Shown one piece after another: positions 1 to 5,010 of a stretch of 5,010 nt of DNA. Positions within the stretch are counted from its first letter, which is position 1. Each line of letters begins with the position of its first letter. The notes beneath the pieces are model-generated. The model was not told the DNA's origin. It made no database searches and was given only the letters and a program-made list of their open reading frames with translations. A program made the translations under genes and the position numbers. Source of the stretch: Kiritimatiellia bacterium (GTDB lineage: Bacteria; Verrucomicrobiota; Kiritimatiellia; RFP12; UBA1067); NCBI GenBank assembly GCA_024405335.1, contig JAKSOX010000152.1:1-5010 (forward strand). Direction: 5' to 3'.

Positions 1-412
1 AGCCGTCGCGCGCGATGTAGTCCTCGATCTTCTCGGGGTCGATCACGCCGCAGTTCCTGAGCACGATGCGGTACTGCTTCTGGTAGAACGGGATGTTCGC
101 CTCGGCGACGAGCTTCTTCGCCTGCGCGGGGTCGTAGCAGAGACGCTGCACGACGCGGCCCTTCACGAGGTGCTCGGCGACGATTTCCTTCACGTCTTCC
201 TGCTTCACCTGCACGTAGAACGTGCCCTGCGGAAGGATCTTCACGATCGGCCCCTGCTCGCAGAAACCGAGGCAGCCGGTCTTCACGACCTGCACCTTGT
301 CCGCGAGACCGGCCTCCTTCAGGCAGTTCTCGAACTCGGCGACGAGCTTGTCCGCGCCGCCGGAGCAGCACGCAGTGCCGCCGCAAATCAACACATAGGA
401 TTCATAAGCCAT
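1..412 (-). CDS. hndC: NADH/NADP-dependent hydrogenase flavoprotein subunit (HndC/HydB, NuoF-like), N-terminal 137 residues, cut by window edge
   Basis: Partial gene; only the N-terminal 137 residues are visible and the frame is still open at position 1. The visible part is a thioredoxin-like [2Fe-2S] domain, residues about 5-90. It has a C-x4-C pair (C10 and C15 in CGGTAC) and a C-x3-C pair (C47 and C51 in CLGFC), the four-cysteine pattern of this fold. It continues into the linker that precedes the NuoF-type FMN/NADH-binding core (FYQKQYRIVLRNCG, then IEDYIARDG). In the family the missing part binds FMN, a [4Fe-4S] cluster and NAD(P)H, often with a C-terminal ferredoxin domain. The start is the ATG at 412, preceded by AAGGAG with 9 nt spacing. 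That site overlaps the hndB stop codon, so translation is likely coupled. The order hndA-hndB-hndC matches NADP-reducing and bifurcating hydrogenase operons. A NuoF subunit of respiratory complex I or of a formate dehydrogenase is less likely, because NuoF lacks this N-terminal domain in most complex I forms and no nuoG or membrane subunit is visible. Confidence 0.9.
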   Translation of the reverse strand, partial: MAYESYVLICGGTACCSGGADKLVAEFENCLKEAGLADKVQVVKTGCLGFCEQGPIVKILPQGTFYVQVKQEDVKEIVAEHLVKGRVVQRLCYDPAQAKKLVAEANIPFYQKQYRIVLRNCGVIDPEKIEDYIARDG

Positions 413-425
413 GACGTTCAACTCC

Positions 426-821
426 TTACGCGTTCTTCACGATGTCGATCGACGGCTTGTCGAGGATCTTGCCCTCGATCAGTTCGTGGCCGACGATGTG
501 CTTCTCGACGATTTCCTTCGCCGTCGCCGCGTCGACGTGGCCGTAGATGACGGTCGGCATGCCGGGCACGACGACTTCGACGGTCGGTTCGCTGTGGCAC
601 ATGCCCATGCAGCCCGTCTGGCGGATGAGGACGTTCGTGAGCCCCTTCGCCGTCAGCGTGTCGATGAGCGCCGTGAACGTGTCCTTGGCGCCCGCGGCGA
701 TGCCGCACGTGCCCATGCCCACGATCACCTGGACGTCTTTGTTGGAGCTGTCGCGCATCTCCATTTGCTTCTGCTTCTCGCCGCGCATCTTGCGGAGATC
801 TTCAAGTGTAAGCTTAGCCAT
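426..821 (-). CDS. hndB: HndB-like (2Fe-2S) ferredoxin-domain subunit of NAD(P)-linked hydrogenase
   Basis: The product has 131 residues and is a stand-alone thioredoxin-like ferredoxin domain of the HndB type. Residues 1-25 are charged and probably helical (MAKLTLEDLRKMRGEKQKQM). The core begins at about residue 30 with VIVGMGTCGIAAGA, followed by the second cysteine pair TGCMGMC (C71 and C75). A strand/turn segment (PTVEVVVPGMPTVIYGHV) and a C-terminal helix complete the domain. Only three core cysteines are present (C39, C71, C75). The position of the first ligand in the classical C-x4-C motif is not cysteine, so cluster binding is uncertain. The start is the ATG at 821, with AGGAG 8 nt upstream; the upstream in-frame ATG at 851 has no such site. 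The gene lies 45 bp after hndA and 13 bp before hndC. Inferred role: an electron-transfer or structural subunit of a cytoplasmic hydrogenase complex with HndA, HndC and a catalytic [FeFe] subunit outside the window. Confidence 0.88.
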   Translation of the reverse strand: MAKLTLEDLRKMRGEKQKQMEMRDSSNKDVQVIVGMGTCGIAAGAKDTFTALIDTLTAKGLTNVLIRQTGCMGMCHSEPTVEVVVPGMPTVIYGHVDAATAKEIVEKHIVGHELIEGKILDKPSIDIVKNA

Positions 822-866
822 GATTCGTTCTCCTGAATTCGTAGTTCGCAAATTGTGGTCCCGCCG

Positions 867-1346
867 TCAGCCGAGCTTGCGGTATTTCTCGACGATGCCC
901 GCGATGCTCTTCGTCTCGAGCTTGCCGTGGACTTCGCCGTTGACGACGATGACCGGAGCCAACCCGCAGCAGCCAAGGCAGCGCACCGCTTCGATCGAGA
1001 AGAGCCCGTCCGGGGTGGTGCCGTTCACGCCGATTTCCAGCTGGCGCTCGAGCTCCTTCATCAGATCGTCGCCGCCGCGCAGGTAGCACGCCGTGCCGAG
1101 GCAGACCTGGATGATGTACTTGCCGGCCTTCTGCAGCTTGAAGAAGTTGTAGAACGTCACGACGCCGTAGATCTTCGCCAACGGCACGTCGAGCATTTCG
1201 GAAATCTCGATCGCGATGTTGCGCGGGATGTACCCGTACGTCTGCTGGACCTGGTGAAGAACCATGATGAGGTTGCCGGGTTTCGGCTTCCACTCCTCCA
1301 CGAACGCCTTCAGTTCGGGCGTCATCGTTTCGATTATTTCGCTCAC
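867..1346 (-). CDS. hndA: NuoE-like [2Fe-2S] subunit of NAD(P)-linked hydrogenase (HndA/HydC)
   Basis: The product has 159 residues, the usual size for the 24 kDa (NuoE/HydC/HndA) family. An N-terminal helical bundle (about residues 8-65) contains the family segment VQQTYGYIPRNIAIEISE and the motif KIYGVVTFYNFF. A thioredoxin-like domain follows, binding one [2Fe-2S] cluster through C82 and C87 (CLGTAC) and C123 and C127 (CLGCC); C126 is an extra cysteine inside the second motif. GLAPVIVVNG follows as in relatives. The start is placed at the GTG at 1346 because AGGAG lies 9 nt upstream. The next ATG (1325) has no ribosome site, and the longer reading to 1418 would overlap the promoter. It is the first gene of the hnd operon, carrying electrons between the HndC flavoprotein and the catalytic subunit. 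A complex I NuoE is the alternative; the CLGTACYLRG and CLGCCGLAPV forms and the hndB neighbour favour a hydrogenase. Confidence 0.92.
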   Translation of the reverse strand: MSEIIETMTPELKAFVEEWKPKPGNLIMVLHQVQQTYGYIPRNIAIEISEMLDVPLAKIYGVVTFYNFFKLQKAGKYIIQVCLGTACYLRGGDDLMKELERQLEIGVNGTTPDGLFSIEAVRCLGCCGLAPVIVVNGEVHGKLETKSIAGIVEKYRKLG

Positions 1347-1355
1347 TGTATTGGT

Positions 1356-1360
1356 CTCCT
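1356..1360 (-). promoter_or_regulatory. Ribosome-binding site of hndA that selects a GTG start
   Basis: On the minus strand these bases read AGGAG, 9 nt before the GTG at 1346. No comparable site precedes the in-frame ATG at 1325, so this element is the main reason for choosing the non-ATG start. Confidence 0.65.
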
Positions 1361-1386
1361 GTAGTTCTGTTTCGAAAATTGGTTCT

Positions 1387-1415
1387 ATACTACCACTAAT
1401 CGCGGGAATGGGCAA
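1387..1415 (-). promoter_or_regulatory. Probable sigma-70 type promoter of the hndABC operon
   Basis: On the minus strand a -35 box TTGCCC (1415-1410) is separated by exactly 17 bp from a -10 box TAGTAT (1392-1387). Each matches 4 of 6 consensus bases. A TGG directly before the -10 box adds an extended -10 element. Transcription would begin near the A at 1380, giving a leader of about 34 nt that contains the hndA ribosome site. The -35 box lies one base downstream of the T-tract of the rubrerythrin terminator. An 8-bp palindrome, TTTCGAAA (1377-1370), sits just after the predicted start and could be an operator, but this is speculative. Confidence 0.6.
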
Positions 1416-1416
1416 C

Positions 1417-1447
1417 AAAAAAAATAGGCGACGCCAAGGCGCCGCCT
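1417..1447 (-). terminator. Strong intrinsic terminator after the rubrerythrin gene
   Basis: Read on the minus strand, AGGCGGCGC (1447-1439), loop CTTG, then GCGTCGCCT (1434-1426) form a 9-bp stem with one G-T wobble and a 4-nt loop. A then eight consecutive T (1424-1417) follow immediately. An alternative overlapping hairpin, CAAGGC/GCCTTG, is also possible. The structure lies 25 bp past the rubrerythrin stop codon and just ahead of the hnd promoter, so it should separate the two transcripts. Confidence 0.88.
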
Positions 1448-1472
1448 TGCCCGCTCTGCGGACGCGACGGAG

Positions 1473-2006
1473 TCAGAAGTTGTCCGCCTGCAGCTGGAAA
1501 TAGGCCTTCGGGTGGTCGCACACCGGGCACTTCTCCGGCGCCTCGGCGCTCTCCACGATCGCGCCGCAATTGCGGCACTGCCACTTGTTCTCGCCGACGC
1601 GCACCCAGATTTCGCCGGTCTCGATGTTCTTCGCGAGCTTGCGGTAGCGCTCCTCGTGATGCGCCTCGACTTCGGCGACCTTGCGGAATTTGAAGGCGAT
1701 GTCCGCGAAACCCTCGGCTTCCGCTTCGTCGGCCATGCGCTTGTACATGTCGGTCCACTCCTCGTGCTCGCCCGCCGCCGCAGCAAGAAGGTTCTCGGTC
1801 GTGGAGCCGACGCCCGCGAAGAGCTTGAACCACATCTTGGCGTGCTCCTTCTCGTTCAGCGCCGTTTCCTGGAAGATGGCCGCGATCTGCTCGTAGCCCT
1901 CTTTCTTCGCCTTCGAGGCGAAATAGTCGTATTTGTTGCGCGCCTGCGATTCGCCCGCAAACGCCGCCATCAGGTTTTGTTCCGTTTTGGATCCCTTGAG
2001 CTCCAT
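1473..2006 (-). CDS. rbr: Rubrerythrin (non-heme diiron peroxidase with C-terminal rubredoxin domain)
   Basis: The product has 177 residues, typical of classical rubrerythrins. Rubrerythrin reduces hydrogen peroxide to water in the cytoplasm of anaerobes, using electrons passed through its rubredoxin domain. Residues 1-130 form the ferritin-like four-helix bundle with candidate diiron ligands E19 (AGESQAR), E52 and H55 (NEKEHA), E80 and E83 (GEHEEW), and E114 with H117 (VEAHHEERY). Residues 140-170 are a rubredoxin-type iron site with C144/C147 (CRNC) and C160/C163 (CPVC). All key residues are present. The start is the ATG at 2006, preceded by GGAAGG with 8 nt spacing; the frame stays open upstream to 2090, but that stretch is leader sequence, basic and unlike the family. 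It has its own promoter and a strong terminator, so it is probably monocistronic. The hydrogenase operon downstream would benefit from peroxide removal. Confidence 0.97.
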   Translation of the reverse strand: MELKGSKTEQNLMAAFAGESQARNKYDYFASKAKKEGYEQIAAIFQETALNEKEHAKMWFKLFAGVGSTTENLLAAAAGEHEEWTDMYKRMADEAEAEGFADIAFKFRKVAEVEAHHEERYRKLAKNIETGEIWVRVGENKWQCRNCGAIVESAEAPEKCPVCDHPKAYFQLQADNF

Positions 2007-2109
2007 TTTCTTTCCCTTCCTTGTGCGTTTCTTGTGAGATTGTCGGCGGCGAAAGCGGCCCACTTCGCCAAACAGGCAAAACCGCCACAACCGACCCCCT
2101 CGTGTTCAT
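2007..2109 (-). promoter_or_regulatory. Long 5' leader of rubrerythrin with a small hairpin
   Basis: If transcription begins near 2109, the rubrerythrin mRNA carries an untranslated leader of about 100 nt. Within it, GGCGAA (2069-2064) and TTCGCC (2053-2048) form a 6-bp stem, extendable by one G-C pair with a bulge, around a loop of about 10 nt. No known riboswitch was recognised. The purine-rich end carries the ribosome site GGAAGG. A regulatory role is possible but unsupported. Confidence 0.3.
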
Positions 2110-2115
2110 GCGGCG

Positions 2116-2124
2116 ATTATACCA
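2116..2124 (-). promoter_or_regulatory. Extended -10 promoter of the rubrerythrin gene
   Basis: The minus strand reads TGGTATAAT: a perfect -10 hexamer TATAAT (2121-2116) with the TGn extension. No good -35 box is present at 16-18 bp (TTTCCC or TTCCCT is the best available), which fits an extended -10 promoter. Transcription would start near 2109, giving a leader of about 100 nt before the ATG at 2006. The promoter lies 53 bp past the stop of the FAD oxidoreductase gene. No clear Fur, PerR or OxyR box was recognised. Confidence 0.65.
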
Positions 2125-2176
2125 CAACGGCGATGAAAAGGGAAAGGAAAATTGCGTCCAGCCGCGTGGCCTGCGA

Positions 2177-3634
2177 TCATGCCGGACCGTTCCCGGGCGC
2201 GAACGCCTTGGGCGCGACAAGACCGTGCTTCAGCGCGTTCGCCGCCGCGCGGCCCGCCGCCGCGCCCATCTGGTTGCAGTTCACCATCACGCGGCTCGCG
2301 CCATAGGCGTCGCGGGCGCAGTCCAGCGCCCGTCCGGGCGCGAGCACGTTCTCCGCCTCCTTCGGAACGATCGAACGGTAGGGGATCTCGTACCACGTCG
2401 GCAGGTCTTCCGTATCCCGGCGCCAGCGGCCGGACTTCCACTCGGACGAGCCGTCGGCCTTCACGACCTGGCGCACTTCGCGTCCGTCGAGATAACGGAA
2501 GGTGATTCCGGCCCCCTCGTGGATGTCGACGCGATACGAACCACGGGCGATCGCGTCGTCGAAGCGGCGGCCGTACAGGAGGTCTTCGGTCGTCAGGCGG
2601 TAGAGCCCTTCGACGTGGCAGGATTCGCGCAAGCCGACGTGCGGCGCGACCGCCACCACCGCAAGCCGCTCCCCTTCCGGCATCGGAAACGCGCGGTTGA
2701 CGGCGTCCACGATCCGCCGGAGCTGCGCGCGGCCCTCGATTTCCGCTCGCGTCAGCTCGTCCGGCAGCGACGGATCGCAGGACGAAACGCGCGTGTAGGC
2801 AAGGAACGTGAGACCCTGCGCGCCGACGACCGGCGCCTCCCAGCCGAAGACGTGTTCGAGCTTCGCCCCGTATTTCGGCTTGGTGATTTCGTTGAAACCG
2901 AAACCCGGATGCTTCCGGCGGATGCCGTCCGCGCCCGACAGGATCGCGCACGTCGTATGCGCCTGCATCTCGGCCTTCGGCAGCTTCCAGGTCGCAAGCC
3001 CCGCATACCGGCAGAGGTCGGCGTCGCCCGTCGCGTCGATGAAGAACTTGCCGCGCAGCCGCCGGAGTCCCGACTTGTCGGCGACGACCGCCGCCGTCAC
3101 GTGCCCCGCGCGGTCGCATTCCGCCGCCGCGAGCCGCGTGTGCAGGAACGGCACCACCGACTTTTGCTTCGCGACCATCTCGTCCAACAGCAGCTGCAGC
3201 CCCGCCACGTTGAGATACGTGCCCACCGAGGGATTGGTAGGATGCTCGCGCTTCGCCTCGCCGCGGCGGAGGAGCTCCCGCTCGACGGACTCGGTGAGTC
3301 CGCCTACGATCTGCCGCTTCCCGTCGGTCGAGTGAAGCGAATGCCACACGGGCACCAGACCCTGCGTCGCCGTGCCGCCGAAACCGCCGGACATCTCCAC
3401 CAGCGCGACCTTCGCGCCGGCCTCGGCCGCCGTCAGCGCCGCGAAAACGCCCGTGCAGCTGCCGCCCGCCACCACCACGTCGAATTCGCCCGGCAGATCC
3501 GCGACCGCAACGCCGCCCGCCGCCGACGGAACGCCGCCCGCCGCCGCGTCCGTCCGGGCCGCGCCGAACCCCGCCAGACTTCCCAATCCCGCCGCCCCGA
3601 AAACAAAACTCCGCCTGTCGATCATTTTCATCAT
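2177..3634 (-). CDS. FAD-dependent oxidoreductase (FAD_oxidored family), Tat-exported
   Basis: The product has 485 residues. The N-terminus carries a twin-arginine signal: DRRSFVFGAAG (residues 6-16) followed by a small-residue hydrophobic stretch to about residue 32, implying folded export with bound FAD. The Rossmann dinucleotide site is at residues 51-80: FDVVVAGGSCTGVFAA, ending in acidic E80, which would bind the ribose. GGFGGTATQG (83-92), FIDATGDADL (198-207), RESCHVEGLYRLTTEDLLYG (336-355) and the C-terminal FAD segment PGRALDCARDAYGASR (433-448) with MGAAAGRAA are all typical of the family. The substrate is unknown; an oxidation or reduction of a sugar or glycan-derived alcohol is a guess from context. 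The gene begins 6 bp after the Asp-box gene and its AGGAG overlaps that stop codon. ATGs at 3634, 3631 and 3625 lie 1, 4 and 10 nt from this site, so 3631 or 3625 is more likely the true start; residue numbers here count from 3634. Confidence 0.9.
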   Translation of the reverse strand: MMKMIDRRSFVFGAAGLGSLAGFGAARTDAAAGGVPSAAGGVAVADLPGEFDVVVAGGSCTGVFAALTAAEAGAKVALVEMSGGFGGTATQGLVPVWHSLHSTDGKRQIVGGLTESVERELLRRGEAKREHPTNPSVGTYLNVAGLQLLLDEMVAKQKSVVPFLHTRLAAAECDRAGHVTAAVVADKSGLRRLRGKFFIDATGDADLCRYAGLATWKLPKAEMQAHTTCAILSGADGIRRKHPGFGFNEITKPKYGAKLEHVFGWEAPVVGAQGLTFLAYTRVSSCDPSLPDELTRAEIEGRAQLRRIVDAVNRAFPMPEGERLAVVAVAPHVGLRESCHVEGLYRLTTEDLLYGRRFDDAIARGSYRVDIHEGAGITFRYLDGREVRQVVKADGSSEWKSGRWRRDTEDLPTWYEIPYRSIVPKEAENVLAPGRALDCARDAYGASRVMVNCNQMGAAAGRAAANALKHGLVAPKAFAPGNGPA

Positions 3635-3635
3635 G

Positions 3636-3640
3636 CTCCT
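3636..3640 (-). promoter_or_regulatory. Ribosome-binding site at the Asp-box/oxidoreductase junction
   Basis: The minus strand reads AGGAG immediately after the TAA of the upstream gene (3643-3641), giving TAAAGGAGC then ATG. Because the site adjoins the stop codon, ribosomes finishing the Asp-box protein can re-initiate on the oxidoreductase. The spacing is too short for the first ATG (3634) and better for 3631 or 3625. Confidence 0.6.
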
Positions 3641-4834
3641 TTACTTGAGGCGCCACTTGGTGGCCATGAGGCGGGTCTTCTCGCCGGGATTGAGCTGCTG
3701 GTAGAAGACGGTCAGAATCCACCCGTCCGCGAGCAAAGTCGAGGCCGGATAGCCGAGATCGCCGTTGTGCGACGGCGCGAGCGCGATCTCGTTCGCCGCG
3801 TCCCACGTTCTGCCGCCGTCGTCCGACACCGCGGCGAATTCGCCGAAACCGTACGCGCCGACGCGCCGCCCGTAGGCGCAGACGATCCTGCCGTCCGGCA
3901 GCGCGAGAAGATGCGGCGGCAGTCCGAGGAGCGGCGTCTTCGCCATCGGCGTCCAGGTTTTGCCGCCGTCCTTCGAGAAGGTGATGCGCATGTGGCCGTT
4001 GCCGCGGAGGAGCGGATCGCCGTCGTCGCCGTGGTAGCGGACCATTCCGACGAGCGTCCCGTCCTGGAGCTCGGCGACGTGCGGCTCGTGGAACATGTGC
4101 GGCACGTCGTTTTCGCCGTTCGACGCCGGGATCTCGGGGCAGACGTAGCTCCACGTGCGTCCGCCGTCCGTCGAGCGGGAACACGAAATGACCGTCTTGC
4201 CGAAAAGGTTCTTGCCCGCGGCGAATTTGTCGTCGAGCGACCGGCGTCCGATCTGCAGCAGGGAGCCGTCCCTCAGCACGATCGGTCCGTGCGGCGTCTG
4301 GTCGCAGTTCGCGAGCTTGAGCGGCTTCGACCAGGTCTCGCCGCCGTCGGCGGAGCGGATGAGGTAGTAGCCGAGATTCGTTTCCACCAGCTCCGGCGGC
4401 AGTTTCTCGAAATGGCGGCGGTATTCGGGACGTTGCTTCACCACCACGTCGGAATTGAAGGCGATCGAGGTAAACCAGGTCACGACGATCTCGCCGTTCG
4501 GCAGCTGCACGACGCCAGCGTCGCGGTCGTCGAGGAGACCGTTCGCGATCGTCTTCGGCGCCGACCAGGTCTCGCCGCCGTCCGTCGACCGCACGAGCTG
4601 CACCTTGCCGTACGGACAAACGTGCTGGTCGCGGTCGCCGGAGAAGACCGCGACAACATCTCCGTTCTTGAGCCGGCACGCCGTCGGCCAACCGACGTAA
4701 CGGCCAGGTTCCACGCAGATGGACTTCGTCCATGCGATCTCGGCGCGACCCGACTCGCCGTTGGGAACGCACCAGGCACGACCCGACAACGCGACGACAA
4801 CCGCGACAACCAACAGCTTTGGTATTTTAGCCAT
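3641..4834 (-). CDS. Secreted Asp-box (BNR) sialidase-like beta-propeller protein
   Basis: The product has 397 residues. Residues 1-20 are a Sec signal peptide (basic MAKIPK, hydrophobic LLVVAVVVAL, probable cleavage after GRA20). The mature part is a sialidase-fold propeller with five Asp boxes of the S-x-D-G-G-x-T-W type, at residues 83-90, 161-168, 221-228, 287-294 and 337-344. Blade-edge motifs such as VVQLPNGEIVVTW, HEPHVAELQDGTLVGMVR and GYPASTLLADGWILTVFY recur between them. Proteins of this kind are usually named exo-alpha-sialidase or BNR-repeat protein. No FRIP-type arginine motif is evident, so true sialidase activity is unproven; another glycosidase or a carbohydrate-binding role is possible. 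It probably acts in the periplasm or outside the cell. The start is the ATG at 4834, where the signal peptide begins; a longer in-frame reading from TTG at 4858 is possible. The ribosome site is poor: AAGG at 2 nt or GAGGG at 14 nt. It follows another Asp-box gene by 51 bp and precedes the FAD oxidoreductase. Confidence 0.88.
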   Translation of the reverse strand: MAKIPKLLVVAVVVALSGRAWCVPNGESGRAEIAWTKSICVEPGRYVGWPTACRLKNGDVVAVFSGDRDQHVCPYGKVQLVRSTDGGETWSAPKTIANGLLDDRDAGVVQLPNGEIVVTWFTSIAFNSDVVVKQRPEYRRHFEKLPPELVETNLGYYLIRSADGGETWSKPLKLANCDQTPHGPIVLRDGSLLQIGRRSLDDKFAAGKNLFGKTVISCSRSTDGGRTWSYVCPEIPASNGENDVPHMFHEPHVAELQDGTLVGMVRYHGDDGDPLLRGNGHMRITFSKDGGKTWTPMAKTPLLGLPPHLLALPDGRIVCAYGRRVGAYGFGEFAAVSDDGGRTWDAANEIALAPSHNGDLGYPASTLLADGWILTVFYQQLNPGEKTRLMATKWRLK

Positions 4835-4866
4835 TTCCTTTAGTCTTTCCCTCGACAATGCAATTT

Positions 4867-4879
4867 CTTGCGACGCAAG
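4867..4879 (-). repeat. Small inverted repeat between the two Asp-box genes
   Basis: CTTGC and GCAAG form a 5-bp perfect stem with a 3-nt loop, 6 bp past the stop codon of the upstream partial gene. No T-tract follows, so it is not a convincing terminator. It might slow exonucleases or tune expression between the two genes, or be chance. Confidence 0.25.
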
Positions 4880-4885
4880 CCGCTG

Positions 4886-5010
4886 TCAAAGTTCCTTCAA
4901 GTTCAACCGCATCGAGACGACCGAACTCTGCCGACCGTCATCCGCCGCGATCGTGTACGTCGTGCAGACGATCGTGCCGTCCGGCAGCAGTTCCACCCCG
5001 GGATAGCCCG
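4886..5010 (-). CDS. C-terminal end of a second Asp-box (BNR) sialidase-like protein, cut by window edge
   Basis: Only the last 41 residues are in the window, read in frame to a TGA at 4888-4886. They begin GYPGVELLPDGTIVCTTYT and end VVSMRLNLKEL. The pattern G-Y-P-x-V-x-L-P-D-G-x-I-V followed by a Tyr-rich strand and a final basic, hydrophobic strand is the usual ending of sialidase-fold BNR proteins. It matches the corresponding C-terminal region of the next gene (GYPASTLLADGWILTVFY ... ATKWRLK). The pair therefore look like paralogues in tandem, probably in one operon. Nothing can be said about its signal peptide or active site from this fragment. Confidence 0.75.
   Translation of the reverse strand, partial: GYPGVELLPDGTIVCTTYTIAADDGRQSSVVSMRLNLKEL

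Noticed and set aside
411..1364. Several plus-strand and alternative-frame open frames of 80-180 codons over the hnd genes
   Set aside because: They overlap genes with clear cysteine motifs and good ribosome sites, and their own translations show no family signature.
1347..1418. A longer HndA starting at 1418
   Set aside because: The extra codons overlap the predicted promoter and the leader, and the GTG at 1346 has a well-placed AGGAG.
2007..2090. An N-terminal extension of rubrerythrin starting at 2090
   Set aside because: The added 28 residues are basic and unlike any rubrerythrin, no ribosome site precedes them, and the ATG at 2006 has a good site and gives the normal family length.
2148..2173. 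Possible intrinsic terminator just after the FAD oxidoreductase stop
   Set aside because: The hairpin is only 5 bp with a bulge (CAG-CC/GG-CTG) and the short T-run starts about 7 nt later, so it is too weak to call; how that operon ends remains unclear.
2106..4772. An 888-codon open frame on the minus strand in another reading frame
   Set aside because: It spans two real genes and their junction, is extremely Arg/Gly-rich and has no domain; it is a shadow frame.
2021..4843. A 940-codon open frame on the plus strand, antisense to the Asp-box and FAD oxidoreductase genes
   Set aside because: Its translation is Arg/Ala/His-rich and low in complexity with no recognisable domain. It mirrors two well-supported minus-strand genes, and GC-rich third codon positions readily create such antisense frames.

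Overview
All genes in this GC-rich window lie on the minus strand, so the biological order runs from position 5010 down to 1. I assign seven protein-coding genes, two of them cut by the window edges. No RNA gene, mobile element, CRISPR array or integration site was seen.

The gene mix suggests a strict or near-strict anaerobe: a hydrogenase of the NAD(P)-linked Hnd/Hyd type plus a rubrerythrin. Next to these lie secreted Asp-box (sialidase-like) proteins and a Tat-exported FAD-dependent oxidoreductase. That combination, with high GC, is typical of anaerobic PVC-group bacteria (Lentisphaerota, Kiritimatiellota and relatives), which are rich in secreted glycan-active enzymes. This assignment is an inference from gene content; no marker gene is present to confirm it.

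Layout, in transcription order. (1) 5010-2177: a glycan or sugar-related cluster. It holds the C-terminal end of one Asp-box/BNR protein, a complete 397-residue Asp-box protein with a signal peptide, and a 485-residue FAD-dependent oxidoreductase with a twin-arginine signal. The last two are separated by 6 bp and share a ribosome-binding site that overlaps the stop codon, so they are very probably co-transcribed. (2) 2176-1417: a rubrerythrin gene with its own extended -10 promoter and a strong intrinsic terminator, apparently a single-gene unit. (3) 1415-1: a second promoter that abuts the rubrerythrin terminator and drives hndA-hndB-hndC. hndC runs off the left edge, and the [FeFe]-hydrogenase catalytic subunit is expected beyond it.

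How the parts work together (inference): the Hnd proteins pass electrons between NAD(P)H (and possibly ferredoxin) and H2 during fermentation. The rubrerythrin removes peroxide that would damage such iron-sulfur enzymes. The secreted proteins probably act on extracellular or periplasmic carbohydrate. I found no clearly undescribed system. The points most worth checking are the Asp-box/FAD-oxidoreductase pairing, the missing Cys ligand in HndB, and the compact terminator-promoter junction between rubrerythrin and the hydrogenase operon.
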